Assembly: GCA_964019695.1 (NCBI GenBank)
Contig: OZ026515.1
Span: 77,243,144 to 77,307,143, forward strand
From: Loripinus fragilis
Lineage: Eukaryota; Mollusca; Bivalvia; Lucinida; Lucinidae
Length of the DNA: 64,000 nt
Direction: 5' to 3'
Part shown: positions 25,336 through 37,952 of the stretch, in pieces
How positions within the stretch are numbered: the first letter of the stretch is position 1
How the letters are laid out: every line of letters begins with the position of its first letter
Notes under the pieces: generated by a model
The model's input: the letters and a program-made list of their open reading frames with translations, nothing else
Told to the model about the DNA's origin: nothing
Databases searched by the model: none
Translations under genes and position numbers: made by a program

Positions 25336-26887
25336 ACTACACCCAAGCTTGATTCAATTCTCGAATTGTGCCGTCCTTTCCCGATTGGGTATACTCGTGG
25401 TAAGATTCTAAATTTTCTAGCAAATACAAAAGCCAAACCTAAATACTCACAGAAGAGTTGTCCAAATAGCAAAACACCCAGATCAGCCAGCTCCTACAGT
25501 TGCATTCTGAACAGAATTTTTAATATTATTGTACATTTTACACATCTCACCTGTTGTCAAATAGAATTACAACACATTCTCACCCAGGTGAACCGCATGT
25601 TTAGATCTCGGAGGGTGTTGGCTATCGGAGGTAAACAAAGGATTTTTGGATTGGACATAGTCTGTATTGAGACGATTTTATTTCATTTAGATTCGCTTTG
25701 AGGGATAAGAACAACATATAGGTCGATAGTATACAGAATGCCGATAACTCTGAAAACAATACATCTTTTTGAACTGAATCTGTTCGAGTTTAAATCGCAT
25801 TTGAATTCGGTAATGCAGTAATTTGGACCAATATTTCGACTTCATCAGTTAATATTCACATCTTTTATTTTATTTTTACTTGATTCACACCCACCGCTGG
25901 AATGTATAACCTCTCTTTGGAATGAATCAGTCAAATACAATTCAAAAATACTTGTAAAACACTTATTTATTTGCAATTTAATGACCGTGGTATAATGTTT
26001 ATGGGTAGCTTTCCGTTCGGAGGGATGTTGGGTAGCTGTCGGAGGGAAGGCATGTGCATGTTAACATTGATTTCCGAGAAGGCAAATTGATTATGCTCAT
26101 TAAACAAGCTCTCGCATACGGAAACAAAAGTATAACACTCAAACACTTTCAAAAACAAGTGGCTCGATTGGCGAGGAACATATCAAAGGAAAAACAAGCT
26201 TAAATAAACCAATTTGTTAGAGTTTTTGTTCAACATTGAATGGGTGTTTTTGTGCATTAGTTTGTTTTGTTTGTTTTGTTTGTTTTGGCCTACCATATCT
26301 ATTTAGCCCTTTGCATCACATTAAAGAAACAATCTGGCAGTAGCATAACATGCCAAAGCATTATACTATGAAATTGGCACATACCTTTTTTGAAGGTCAC
26401 AGATCAAATAGCAATGCAATTAGTATACTAGATGTTTGGACAAGCACTTGTACGATCTAATCAGTCTTCACTAATTGCGTAAACTTAACTACATGTAGGT
26501 GTTTCGCATTTACACAACATAAGTTAACACGCTTTAAAGAACGGCCTTTGGGTTAAAACATGTGTAAATGACCAAGAAATGTCACAATCCCAGACAGACA
26601 CATGGCACCAAGAGACAGGGACACTGGAACACAGACAAATAAGGAATACGCACAAAAGTCAGAATACAATAAGCAAAGCATTCAGCTCCCTTTACCTCAG
26701 TGAGAGTATTGCCAAAATTAGAAATGACACAATATAACACGAACCCCCAGCAAATACAGCAAAAATAGTAAGTGAGTATGATCAGGAAATATCACAATTA
26801 CAAACTTCAGACAAAACCATGGCACCGTGAGGAAGAGCCACACAGCAATCATGAGACACTAGGAAAACAAACTAAGCAATGCAACCA
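25336..26887. other. Non-coding with repeat fragments
   Basis: 25540-25645 has a diverged inverted counterpart at 33385-33465 (AACCGCATGTTTAGATCTCG on one side, CGAGATCTAAACATGCGGTT on the other). A family C piece lies at 26766-26880. The 111-codon frame at 25366 is not supported. Confidence 0.45.
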
Positions 26888-26919
26888 GCTCTCTATTCCC
26901 CATCTACTCGCTCTCCTCG

Positions 26920-26953
<34 letters not shown>

Positions 26954-27006
26954 ACTCGCTCCCCTCTTTACTCTCTACTTGCTCTCCTATCTACTCTCTC
27001 TCTCTC

Positions 27007-27041
<35 letters not shown>

Positions 27042-27109
27042 CTCTCTCTACTCTCTATTCTCTTTGTCGTTCTCTACTCTGTATTCTATTTGTCTCTCTC
27101 TACTCTGTA

Positions 27110-27160
<51 letters not shown>

Positions 27161-27196
27161 GTCTCTCTCTACTCTGTCTCCCTCTCTACGTCTGTT

Positions 27197-27268
<72 letters not shown>

Positions 27269-29664
27269 AATTCTCTACTCTTACTCCTCTCTACTCTCTC
27301 TATACTTAATTTTCTACTCGCACTCATCTCTACTCTCTCTTTCTCTACTCGCATTCCTACTCTACTCACGCTCCTTCCCTACTCACTCTTTCTCTACTCG
27401 CACTCCTTCTCTACTCGCACTCCTTATCTCTTGCACCCCTTTCTCTTCGCGCACTTCTTCTCTACTCGCACTCCTGCTCTTCTCTAACTCCTTCACTACT
27501 CTCATTTCCTCTACTCGCACTCCTTCTCCACTCACATTCCTTCTCTACTCGCGCTCACTCTACTCGCACTTCCTCTACTCGCACTCCCTCTACTCACACT
27601 CTCTCTACTCGCTCTTTCTCTACTTGCTCCTTCTCTACTCGCACTCCTTCTCTACTTGCACTCCTTCTCTACTCTCTCTTTTTCTACTCTCACTCCTTCT
27701 CTACTCTCTCTTTCTCAACTCACACATCATCTCTACTCGCACTCCTACTCCTTCTCTCCTAGCACTCCTTCTCAACATTCTCCTTCTCTACTCGCACTCC
27801 TTCTCTACTCGCACTCCTTCTCTACTCGCACTCCTTCTCTACTCTCACTTTCTCTACTCGCACTTCTTCTCTACTCGCACTCCTTCCCTACTCCCTCTCT
27901 CTACTCGCACTCCTTCTCTATTCTCTATATCTCTACTCGCCGCACCTCTTCTCTACTCGCAATCCTTCTCTACTCTCTCTTTTTCTACTCGCACTCTTTC
28001 TCTACTCATAATCCTTCTCTACTCTCTCTTTCTCTACTCGCACTCCTTCTCTACTCCCTCTTCCTCTACTCACACACCTTCTCTACTCGCACTCCTTCTC
28101 TACTCGCACCTCTTCTCTACTCGCACTCATTCTCTACTCGCACTCCTTCTCTACTCACACTCCTTCTCTACTCTCTCTTTCTCTACTCGCACTCCTCCTC
28201 TACTCGCACTCCTTCTCTACTCGCACTCCTTCTCACCTCGCATTCTTTCTTTGCTCTCACATTCTCCACACGCAATTCTTCTCTACTCGCGCTCCTTCCC
28301 TACTCGCACTACTCTACTCGCACTCCTTCTCTACTCTCTCTTTCTCTACTCGCACTCCTTCTCTACTCTCTCTCGACTCGCGTTCTTTCTCTAGTTGCAA
28401 TCCTTCTCTACTCTCTCTTTCTCTACTCACACTTTTTCACTACTCTCAACCCCGCTCTTCTCGCACTCCTTCTCTACTCGCACTCCTTCTCTTCTCGCAC
28501 TCCTTCTCTACACACACTCCTTCTCTACTCTCTCTTTCTCTACTTGCACTCCTTCTCTGGTCGAACTTCTTATCTACTCGCACTCCTTCTCTACTCGCAC
28601 TCTCCTCTACTTGCACTCCTTCTCTACTAGCACTCCTCTCTACTCTCTCTTTTTCTCCTCTCTCTTTCTCTACTCACACTCCTTTCTCTACTAGCACCCC
28701 TCTCTACTCTCTCTTTCTCTACTCGCACTCCTTCTCTACTAGCACTCCTCTCTACTCTCTCTTTTTCTACTCTCTCTTTCTCTACTCACACTCCTTTCTC
28801 TGCTCGCACTCCTTCTCTACTCGCACTCCTTTCTACTCTCTCTTTCTCTGCTCGCACTCCTTCTCTTCTCGCACTCCTCCTCTTCTCGCACTCCTTGTCT
28901 ACTCGCACTCCTTCTCTACTCGTACTCATTCTCTACTCACACTCCCTCTCTACTCTCTCTTTCTCTACTCGCTCTCCTTCTCTACTCGCACTCCTTCTCT
29001 ACTCACACTCCTTGTCTACTCGCACTCCTTCTCTACTCGCACTCCTTCACTACACTCTCTTTCTCTACTCACACTCCTTCTCATCTCGCACTCATTCTCT
29101 ACTTGCACTCCTTCTCTAATCTCACTCCTTCTCTACTCCCACTCCTTCTGTATTCGCACTCCTCTACTCGCACTCCTTTCTCTACTTGCACTCCTCTCTG
29201 CTCGCACTCCTTCTCTTCTCGCACTCCTCTACCCGCACTTCTTCTCTACTCGCACTCCTCTTTTCGCACTCCTCTACTCACACTCCTTCTCTACTTGCAC
29301 TCCTTCTTTACTCGCACTCCTTCTCTTCTCGCATTCCTTCTCTACTCGCACTCCTTCTCTACTCGCACTCCTTCTCTACTCGCACTCAAACTCTACTCGC
29401 ACTTCTTCGCTACTCGCACTTCTTCTCTACTCATACTCCTTCTCTACTCTCACTCCCTCTACTCGCACTCCTTCTCTACTCGCATTCCTTCTCTACTCGC
29501 GCTCCCTCTACTCGCACTCCATCTGCTCGCACTCCCTCTACTCGCTCTTTCTCTACCTGCTCTTTCTCTACTCTCTCTTTCTCTACTCTCTCTTTCTCTG
29601 TCTCTCTTTGTCTCTGTCTCTCCCTGTCTCTGTCTCTCTGTCTCTCTGTTTCTCTCTCTCTCTC
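26888..29664. repeat. 2.8-kb pyrimidine-rich satellite (TC, TGTC and 17-bp units)
   Basis: It begins with TC runs and a TGTC block (27111-27160), continues with a long TC run to about 27265, and then passes into a minisatellite whose main unit is CTCGCACTCCTTCTCTA (17 bp), mixed with TCTCTCTTTCTCTA variants, up to about 29560. It closes with TC/TGTC again. The unit has no stop in any frame on the plus strand and its length is not a multiple of three, which produces several overlapping long frames (up to 540 codons) of Ser, Leu, Thr and Tyr. These are artefacts of composition. Confidence 0.95.
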
Positions 29665-30228
29665 AAATGTATTTGGTATTTTACTTAAAATATCATGAGT
29701 AATACGAGAATTTATTAAAATGATAGCGAGTGTTCGACTCCCATGATCAGTCCTCTTCTGTCAAATTCCAAGTACGTCATCCGATGGTAAAGAACTGTAA
29801 TAACGTGCTAGCAGGGAACATTTTATCATGGAATTGAGAGAGGAGTTCTTTGTATGCCTTAACAATGAGGCCCTCTCACGAGTTAGGGTGTATTTGTACA
29901 AGCAATTTTATTCTAGGGAAAGGGAAAATGCCAAACTGAGGGTTACAATATTGTCAGAGAACAGGGAAATAAATGAAACATGGAGACAAGTCAATATTTA
30001 AGAAGAACAAGGGAATATGTACCTCCTGGGGGCCTCTATTATAGATAATAGAACAAACATCAGAACTATAAAACTACTAAACTTGATCTGTTTAAAAAAT
30101 ATTGTACCCAAACACTAAACTTTACAATCCGAGTGTCCATCTCTTTCTGATAAGGACGTCACCAAGGTACATTTATTGAACATAAGATAATTTAAAGTCG
30201 TACTGCAAACAGATGCATAAAGATCTAA
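29665..30228. other. No recognisable feature
   Basis: Intron sequence with no exon or repeat that I can support. Confidence 0.4.
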
Positions 30229-30405
30229 TTAAACATTCGATTTTTACAGAAATTTTGATTGCCATTTGTCGCCAGTCGGGCGACACATGGCAATCGAAAA
30301 ATCAGGCGACAAATGGCAATCGAATACCCTGTTTCAAACGATTTTTGATCTACGTTCGTCGATAGTATTAACGTTTTCGATTGCCGCTTATCCGGTGTGA
30401 AACTT
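30229..30405. repeat. CGATTGCC-type inverted repeat, family D
   Basis: Contains GATTGCCATTTGTCGCCAGT, then CGGGCGACA and GGCAATCGAA on both strands, then GTCGATAGTATTAACGTTTT and CGATTGCCGC. Related to 61555-62215 and the end of 4091-4380. Confidence 0.7.
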
Positions 30406-30452
30406 TTTAAAATATCTTAAAGATATACAACTCATCTTTATTGCTTCTTATT

Positions 30453-30690
30453 GAATGACATGTGATTTCCAACAATGTGACATTTTGACATGAATAGACT
30501 CAGATGAGCCTGTGTAGTCTTCTTTTAAGCTTAGAAACTCCAAATTATGTTCAGTCAGTAGCTTAATATTCATATAATATTCACGTGACAAGTAAAGGCT
30601 CTGATCAGACTGCGCGTATGCGCAGGCTGGTCTGAGCCTTTGCTGGTCGCACATACCACATTGTTGGAAATCTCATATCGCGGCTCAAAT
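30453..30690. mobile_element. TIR repeat with palindromic core, family B (copy 2)
   Basis: Same block order as 37710-37952. The 68-codon minus-strand frame here falls wholly inside the repeat and recurs in the copy at 34268-34453, so it is repeat-derived. Confidence 0.75.
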
Positions 30691-30752
30691 AATATTGTTT
30701 AAAAAGATGTCATTGTGGTTCTTGGGCTGCTGTTACCGGAATATGAGGACCT

Positions 30753-31000
30753 GGGCCCGGAATTACAATGCCTCCTTAAAGTTAAGGAAGACTTACTGAG
30801 TTAAGTATTGATTTTTCAGGATGCAAAAAATAACGTTTTAAACTGATTAAAATCAAAATTGTTTCATTTTTCTGTAGATCACAATGATATCTTTGACCTC
30901 AAAAACTGCATCGATCCAGGCAATTTATTTAGCATGTTGAGATATCAATACTTAACTTAAGTCTTCCTTAACTTTAAGGAGGCATTGTTATTCCGGGCCC
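30753..31000. mobile_element. 248-bp MITE with TIRs of about 43 bp
   Basis: GGGCCCGGAATTACAATGCC, then TCCTTAAAGTTAAGGAAGAC, on the left are mirrored by the right end GGCATTGTTATTCCGGGCCC. Only about two mismatches are seen. No target duplication could be fixed. Confidence 0.8.
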
Positions 31001-31489
31001 TGTACTACTGTGTAAAGTTTAAAACATTAAAAGATAAAATATCAGAACGGATTACCACTGACACTGCAATATTTTCAATATTTTTACGGTTATTTGTTAT
31101 ATGGATTACTTTGTCCACCTATACAAATATGCAGTGAAAATCCAGATAAGCTTACATGTATACTAATACTTTTAAGAATGAACTGACAACAAACCAAAAA
31201 CGTAAATTGCTCTTAAATACGTGTGGTATTTTATTCTACTGTCGCAATGGCGCAAAGAGTATAGCTTTAAAACGTATGCAAACTGTACAGGGTTCATTAT
31301 TATGATTTTTATTTTGTTTGATTTTATTCTTAACATCCCAGTCAACAATTTTTCAGTAATGTCGGGACGGGTCTTCCTAGGTTGAACAAGTACTAAGCAA
31401 TGATTAATATGTTTTGCTCAAGGGCACAACACAGTGACGCCGTAGAGGCCAGAAATTCAAACGCTCACGTTATTCGATATAAGAGTAAG
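31001..31489. other. No recognisable feature
   Basis: Intron sequence, nothing supported. Confidence 0.35.
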
Positions 31490-31768
31490 ATGCGCGGATC
31501 CAGAGAGGGGGTAGCAGAGGGTCCTGACCCCCACCCTTGAAAATCGGAAACCTTTGGGGCTCTTTAGCAATACTGGTCCAGATCTCCTGGAAAATCAAAA
31601 GCTACCAAGCCAGCATTCCATATTGAGTAGTTATCGCCCCGCCAGCGTTTTGCTGTTGGGCCGATGATGGTCCGCTTTTAGTGGTATTTTGATTCCTCAC
31701 TCCATTCATCAAAAAAATAAAGTGTGTACTTCGTCTGACAAAATTTCTGGATCCGCACATGATTAAGC
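31490..31768. mobile_element. TIR repeat, family F (copy 2)
   Basis: ATGCGCGGATCCAGAGAGGG on the left and TTCTGGATCCGCACATGA on the right. It shares the interior with copy 1. A further fragment lies at 31905-31960 (CGGGCAACCATCGGCCCGCC). Confidence 0.7.
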
Positions 31769-31979
31769 ATCGCATGAGATGTTTTGTTATTTAATTATAT
31801 GCAGTTTTCTCACTAATATTTTACAAAACCGAAGAAAGCGTATCAGTACAAAGCTACAAGATGACAGTACAAGACATAGAAATATCCTATCCCAACCAGC
31901 ACACAATGTCGGGCAACCATCGGCCCGCCAGTGAAATGCCATTCAAATGTTTTAGATGTTGCATAGCAAAAAAGGAAGA

Positions 31980-32420
31980 AAAGAAGGCGGGGGGAGGGGG
32001 TGAGGGGGGTGGCGACCAACTTGAAAGCCCCGTTGAAACCCATTCAATTTTTTGGTGTTTTTTTTCATGTGTTGTTGTTTTTTTTTTACGGTTTGTGTGT
32101 GTGTGTGTGGGGGGGTAAATTGTTGAAATAGTTTGCTACATTGAATAGAATCCTAACTGGCGGTGCAACAGGAGGGTTTTTCAGTGGACTAGGTGAGTTG
32201 CATGTTTCAATGGATTTGATCAGGGTATTTCAGTGAACTGAGTGGTCTGGATGCTTCTCTGGGCTAGGCGGTTTGGGTGTATCAGTTGCCTAGGGAGTTT
32301 GGGAGTTTCAACAGGTTGGCTGTTTTGTGAATTTCAGTGGACTGTGTGCGTTTGGGTGTTCTGTGACGATTCAGTAGACTGGTGGTTATGGGTGTTTCAA
32401 TTGTCTGGATGGCATACATG
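31980..32420. repeat. G-rich tract and decayed GTTTCAGTGG minisatellite
   Basis: 31985-32120 has G-rich and T-rich runs and a GT run. 32175-32410 repeats TTTCAGTGGACTG-like and TGGTTTGGGTG-like phrases at about 35-38 bp. The frames here are composition-driven. Confidence 0.6.
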
Positions 32421-33706
32421 TATATATTTTTGGATCACAGGTTTACTAATCATGTACACGTGGCATCTTAACTAACAGTTACCTCGCATTTTGACACTTC
32501 TTTTACACAACAAAATGCGCCTCAATGTGAACCTGCATTTTGAAATCCTGTTCACGTTGTTAATACACTGCGTTGCCAGGTAAGATAATGAGTATAGATA
32601 GGCACATGTTATTGCCTTCTTTCAGGGACAATACTCTCACACAACCCCACCCAGCCATCATAACCCCTTCCTATATCAAGCATACTGGTTTCAACAAAAA
32701 TGAATCAGTGCAGAATTTTAAAAAATATGTTTTCCCAGACTCACTAGACAAAAACATGCATAATGACACCGACTGAAGATGAGAGTTTTTCACAACACAT
32801 CACAACTGTAAAACATCTCAAATTCCCTTCTGTATTTCGTCCCCCTGGTAGTCTTCCATTTGTAGCATTACATATCTTTTTGTATCAAGACATGCTTAAA
32901 ATATATCAGATCCATGCACTAATTGTGCGGCAGTTTGTATCAATCTCCGAAATCAAAACCACTGTCACTCCGATAGCAAGGATGCCAGCTGTCAAGTTAC
33001 CTCTATACATTTTGCTAACCATCAAAACGATATCAACGTAAGCAAATTTCAAATATTTATGTTTTAATAGCATTTTGAGATACGACTCTTATAAATCATG
33101 TAGGAGAATGATATGGAATTGTGGCGACACAAGCAAATTGTGTCAAAGGTTGATGTAAATCCAGCTATGATCAAACGAATAGCATTTTTTCATTGAAAAT
33201 TTCACAATCGTCGTTTGAAATGTCGCCCAGGGTCCTACGGACATGGACTAAAAGCATTCAACACATTCCGAGTCCTTATCATTCAATATAGAATAAACCT
33301 GTTTTCTGCTTTTGTCTCCAAGAAACTTTCTGTAGGAAATAAAAATGGATAAATACGGACCCTGTCCATCCTTAATCGCAATGTTTACCTCCAATAGCCA
33401 ACACCCTTCGAGATCTAAACATGCGGTTTACCTGGGTGATTCTATTGAATTACTATCCATCCTTGAACATATACAATTCACAATATATACATATTGAGCT
33501 ATCATTTTTTTTATTTAAAGAAGGTCAAAAGTCAAAATCACACTTGTTAGTATACTCAAAAGCTCCTCACAATATGTATAAACCTAAAAGTGTTTAGGTC
33601 CAGTAGTCCCTGATCTTCAAACCCAGGGCATCAAACTGATGGGGAAATATGGTGTACACGTATCTTTGGTTAATTGTTATACATTGTGTATGCAAAGTAA
33701 GAAAGA
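32421..33706. other. Non-coding, repeat fragment at 33385-33465
   Basis: No exon is supported. The 92-codon frame at 32763 has no family resemblance and no splice context that would connect it. Confidence 0.4.
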
Positions 33707-33966
33707 GGGCAAGGGTCAGGAATAGATACAATCAAGCACCACATCTGACCCAGGATACCAATGGGAAAGTGACAACGTCACACTTAGACATCACAAACGA
33801 GAGCCAGGAGGTCAGACCTTTCCCAGCAGGTGACCACAAGGCATCAACAAAAAGACGTGCATGTAGGCATAACAAAACATGAATGATCTACGAAAGAAGC
33901 ACTGCCTTGGAACGGTCAGTAAAATTATATTACTGGAGGGCTTAAACCGGTTTAACGGTGCACCAA
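33707..33966 (+). repeat. Interspersed repeat, family A (copy 2)
   Basis: Diverged partner of 2588-2862, sharing the same block order. The open frame at 33649-33882 is entirely within it and is not called as a gene. Confidence 0.7.
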
Positions 33967-34091
33967 CCTCACCCTTAGTTCAGATGTTTGGTTTGCATGA
34001 AAGACCTCTGCAAGCCTGTTTGAGCGTTCTGCCTACAGTGCACATGATAGGTTTACACGTGTAATTGTTTATATATAGCTGTGTTAATTAC

Positions 34092-34202
34092 CTTCTTTTG
34101 TACATGGTACCACTGGTATTTCATTATCAGGATCTCTGCACCAACATTTACAGCCTTTTCCTAGAAAACCATCATCAGGACACCGCTTTTCTTTACAGCC
34201 AT
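34092..34202 (-). CDS. Six-cysteine module downstream of the astacin domain (exon 3)
   Basis: This 111-nt exon runs from an acceptor ending GTTTTTAG to a donor GTAATT and is phase 1 at both ends. It reads G-C-K-E-K-R-C-P-D-D-G-F, then G-C-K-C-W-C, then P-V-V-P-C. That is six cysteines in about 37 residues, including a C-x-C-W-C cluster. I do not recognise a named domain. The spacing suggests a small disulfide-stabilised extracellular module, as is common behind astacin domains. Support comes from the splice sites, the open frame and the phase match to exons 2 and 4. An interspersed repeat (34254-34488) begins only about 50 bp upstream of the acceptor. Confidence 0.7.
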
Positions 34203-34253
34203 CTAAAAACATATGATTTCACGCAGCCTTTAAAAAAACACAACATTTAAGCC

Positions 34254-34488
34254 TCGACATGAGGTTTTCAAAAATGTAACATTTTGACATGAATACACTC
34301 AGACAAGCCTGCGCAGCCTCCTTTTAAGCTCAGACACCCAAAATGATGTTCGGTCAGTAATTTAATATTCATAGAATATTCAAGCGACCAGCAAAGGCTC
34401 TGATCAGACTTAGCATATGCGCAGGCTGGTCTGAGCATTTGCTGGTCGCACATACCACATTGTTAGAAATCTCATGTCCCGGCTCATT
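34254..34488. mobile_element. TIR repeat with palindromic core, family B (copy 3)
   Basis: Lies about 50 bp upstream of exon 3. It shares the CAGCAAAGGCTCTGATCAGA block and the ACATACCACATTGTTAGAAA right end. Confidence 0.75.
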
Positions 34489-34949
34489 TGCAAATACTTT
34501 ACCAATACTTCCAAACATGAGGTGACAGCACATTAACCAATATTACCATACAGTCTTTTTGTGGGCCATAGACAAACAGTGCAGACCCAGATCAGCTACC
34601 ACAGAACGCGGCGTCTGATCAGGGTCCCCACTGTTTGCTCACAGAATGCTCTATTAGAATTTGAATAAAGATTTAAAAACAACACTTGGCACCCCTTAAA
34701 TGGGCTCGTCCTACCGATAAGGGTAGAAAAAATAATTCGACTTAACTGGGATAATATAGACGGCTTAAAATACATGTGCCCATTCAAGTTTGTTGCTAAA
34801 ATCTTAAGAGACATACAAAACATGAAACATTGTTTTTTTTGAGGTTTTACACCATTAAATAGGTTTCAAGCTAATCAAATGGGCGAAGTATTTGCCTTTA
34901 TGACAAACAGTGAAGACACTGAGCAGATGCAAAATAATCAGATTATGTA

Positions 34950-35148
34950 GGGTAAAGTCGGGTAACTTTAGACATCAAGTAAAGTCGGACATACATTTGC
35001 AAACAGTCGAAATCCAGATGAGATGGCTTCTTATGAGCCGTCTCATCAGAATTTTTACTATAAGCTTTTTATTCTAATGATAAAATTATAAAACAAACAA
35101 GGTCGCTGTCCGGATTTACCTGATTTCCGAAGCTACCTGACTTTACCC
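34950..35148. mobile_element. 199-bp TIR element (MITE, TA target) copy 2
   Basis: Starts GGGTAAAGTCGGGTAA and ends CTGACTTTACCC, flanked by TA. The interior aligns with copy 1, including the block ACATACATTTGCAAACAGT and an AATCCAGATGAGA block. Confidence 0.85.
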
Positions 35149-36362
35149 TACAGTTAGCTAAGACAAAACAATCTAAATGGACTGAAGTACATCTAAATTT
35201 GGAATATAACTACATTGTATTATATAATATTTTTTTATAGTTTTTATTTTTCAAACTATAGCAATGGCGTAGCTCCCAATACGCAGTTACGCACGTGCGC
35301 AATAAAAAGTAGTAACATTCAAGGGAGGTCACCTTATGTGGTAAAAGTGATTTTCAATACCATAAGGAACTGCTCTGGGAGCAAGTTCTTTCCTGTAAAA
35401 GAAGTTCTCATTTTGAAAAGGGACTCAATTGGAGAACCACTGCTTGATCGAGTAGTCTCCCTTTAATGTGCGTAACTTTTTCAGCGTTCTGTGAAACGAA
35501 TATAATCCATGTAATGTTTTATAACACTTTACTAAAACTGTTGTACGATGTATCATTGTATAAAACTTCATTTTTACTATATAAACGGTATTATGACGGC
35601 AACCAAAATCAAACTTAAAGATGCATAGTCTATAACTTTTGATCTTCTAATTTTAAAAATAATTCAGGTAAACATTTTACCATTTTCGTAAATCTTAACA
35701 AGTTATCACTATCAAAACAACTGCATTTATGTTAAAATTCAACGGTATATAATTATTGGAGGGACGCAAATAATTACCAACAAGAGAAAAATACACCTAT
35801 TTGATAAGATAAATCACTTTTCCATGCAGTTTTCAGCTGTACTGAACATTTTTATTGTGAAAACATAACTTAATTCTACTTTTACAAAGGATTTAAAAAG
35901 AAAATAAAATTTTTCGAAAAATGTTCATAATGTTCTGTAACAGAGTATGCAGCTTTAAGCAGTTATTACTGCTTTTTTAGCATTAATGGTAAAGTAAAGG
36001 TCATTAGAGCCATGACATGTGATTTCCAACAATGTGGCATTTTGACAAATGTAGACTAAGACGAGCCTGTGCAAGCTTAGAAATTCCAAAATGATCTACA
36101 GATAGATTAAAATAATCGCTGTAAACAAACACTGGAGGTTTACTATACCACAACTCGAGAATGACAGTGGCGTAAGGTAAATACACAAACCATTATATCA
36201 CTTAATAACTGTACGATCTACTATTTTTTTTACATGTAGTGGATTTAAAGATAGATAAGAAACACTGGCGAGTTTACCTTGATTTTGGGCTAGCAGGTAG
36301 TCTCAGTTTAAAATTATAATGGACCTACCATAGACTACTGCATATGGATGTGGTAGTGGTAA
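35149..36362. other. Intron 2, no gene
   Basis: Apart from the truncated family B repeat at 36010-36100, no structure is supported. The 83-codon frame at 35215 has no recognisable features. Confidence 0.4.
36010..36100. mobile_element. Truncated family B repeat
   Basis: Only the left third is present, from ACATGTGATTTCCAACAATG to the AGCTTAGAAA block, after which the match is lost. Confidence 0.6.
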
Positions 36363-37536
36363 TGCCTAGGTCACACATTCACGGATCACCTCGCCGGTTC
36401 TACTACGAATTAAATCTCACGGATGACACAGGAAGTGCCAAAATCCGTAGTCCGATACGGATGCACTATATACTATGATCTATAGGAAGCATTCTACTAA
36501 ATATTCATGAAGTATGGCCACGCCCTTTTTGGAGAGGAAGTAGTCATCAGAAAAAAACACTGTGGATCTTTTCATTGGTCATATTCCTTTTGCTTCATTG
36601 GAAGGTGATAAGAGGCCAGATAAAATAAATCAAAAATCAAGGGAGTTTGGACATTTTATGCCCTAAGCAGGAGAATAATGTTTCGATTTTTAGAGTACCC
36701 CCTCTGATAAAAAATCATCTGTTTATTTGCTGCGGACTAGGAGGTTCCCCAACTTATTTACGCATGACTAATTTTTGAGACAGGAAACCTCCATGTTTTT
36801 CATCATAAATCAAATAAGCTATGGCAGGTCTTTTAAATAAAAGACTTTTGTCAAAATTGTATGTGTGAATAGATTTTGAGAATGGATTACATAACTGCTA
36901 TTTTGCACTGTCAGCAATGGAGAAATATTTAGTAGAAAGCCTCCTAAAGGTAGCATTCTACTAAATATTCATGAAGTATGGCCATGCCTTTTTGGAGAGG
37001 ATGTAGTCATCAGAAAAAAAAACACTGTGGATCTTTTCATTGGTCATATTCCTTTTGCTTCATTGGAAGGTGATAAGAGGCCAGATAAAATAAATAAGAA
37101 ATCAAGAGAGTATGGACATTTTATGCCCTAAGCAAGAGAATAATGTTTCGATTTTTAGAGTACGCCCTCTGATAAAAATCATCTGTTTATTCGCTGCGGA
37201 CTAGGGGGTTCCCCAACTTATTTACACATGACTTATTTTTGAGACTGGAAACCTCCATTTTTTTTCATCATAAATCAAATAAGCCATGGCAGGTCTTTCA
37301 AATAAAAGACTTTTGTCAAAATTGTATGTGTGAATAGATTTTGAGAATGGATTACATAACTGCTATTTTGCACTGTCTGCAATGGAGAAATATTTAGTGG
37401 AAAGCCTCCAAGTATTACTACGTATGATTATGGATGCAATACGGAAAGCTACGGACCAATACAGATTGCCATGAAAGATGCTGGATTGTATCCATGGCAA
37501 ATCCGGCGTCCAGTCCGTGAATGTGTGACCTGGGCA
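36363..37536. mobile_element. Composite TIR element with TAA target and an internal tandem pair
   Basis: The outer ends TGCCTAGGTCACACATTCAC and GTGAATGTGTGACCTGGGCA are inverted copies. TAA flanks both sides (36360-36362 and 37537-37539), as in PIF/Harbinger elements. Inside, a unit of about 460 bp occurs twice head to tail (from about 36488 and from about 36954), each bounded by GCATTCTACTAAATATTC and an inverted AATATTTAGTAGAAAGC-like end. No transposase is encoded. Confidence 0.8.
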
Positions 37537-37709
37537 TAACCTGTTTATAAGAAGAGTGGAATCGCCCTATTGGACATTTTAAGTTAAGCGCACATTGTAC
37601 TTGGACAAATGAGATTTACATTTTGATGCAGGGGTTTTCTCAGGAGTTTTCAAATAAGTGTTAATGATTGGGTACAGGCCGACGTCTTGCAATCAACATC
37701 GTAATTATA

Positions 37710-37952
37710 TATGAGCCAGTGCATGAGATTTCCAACAATGTGGCATTTTAACATGTGTAGACTCAGATACGCTTCTACAGCCTCCATTTAAGCTTAGAAA
37801 CTTCAAATGGTGTTCAGTCAGTAGCTTAACAATCGTAGAATACTCAAGGGACTAGCAAAGGCTCTGATCAGACTGCGCATATGCGCAGGCTGATCTGAGG
37901 CTTTGCTGGTCACACATACCACATTGTTGGAAATCTCATGCACTGGCTCATA
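37710..37952. mobile_element. TIR repeat with palindromic core, family B (best copy)
   Basis: The left end TATGAGCCAGTGCATGAGAT is repeated inverted at the right end over more than 30 bp. The core contains TGCGCATATGCGCA, a perfect 14-bp palindrome. It is non-coding and MITE-like. Confidence 0.85.

Noticed and set aside
26772..28630. Long plus-strand frames (540 and 324 codons) of Ser/Leu/Thr/Tyr
   Set aside because: They are produced by a pyrimidine-only 17-bp satellite with no stop in any frame; several frames overlap over the same DNA.
26888..29664. CRISPR-like array
   Set aside because: There are no unique spacers between repeats, the unit is simple sequence and the genome is eukaryotic.
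30448..30654. 68-codon minus-strand frame resembling the frame at 34268-34453
   Set aside because: Both lie inside copies of the same non-coding TIR repeat (family B).
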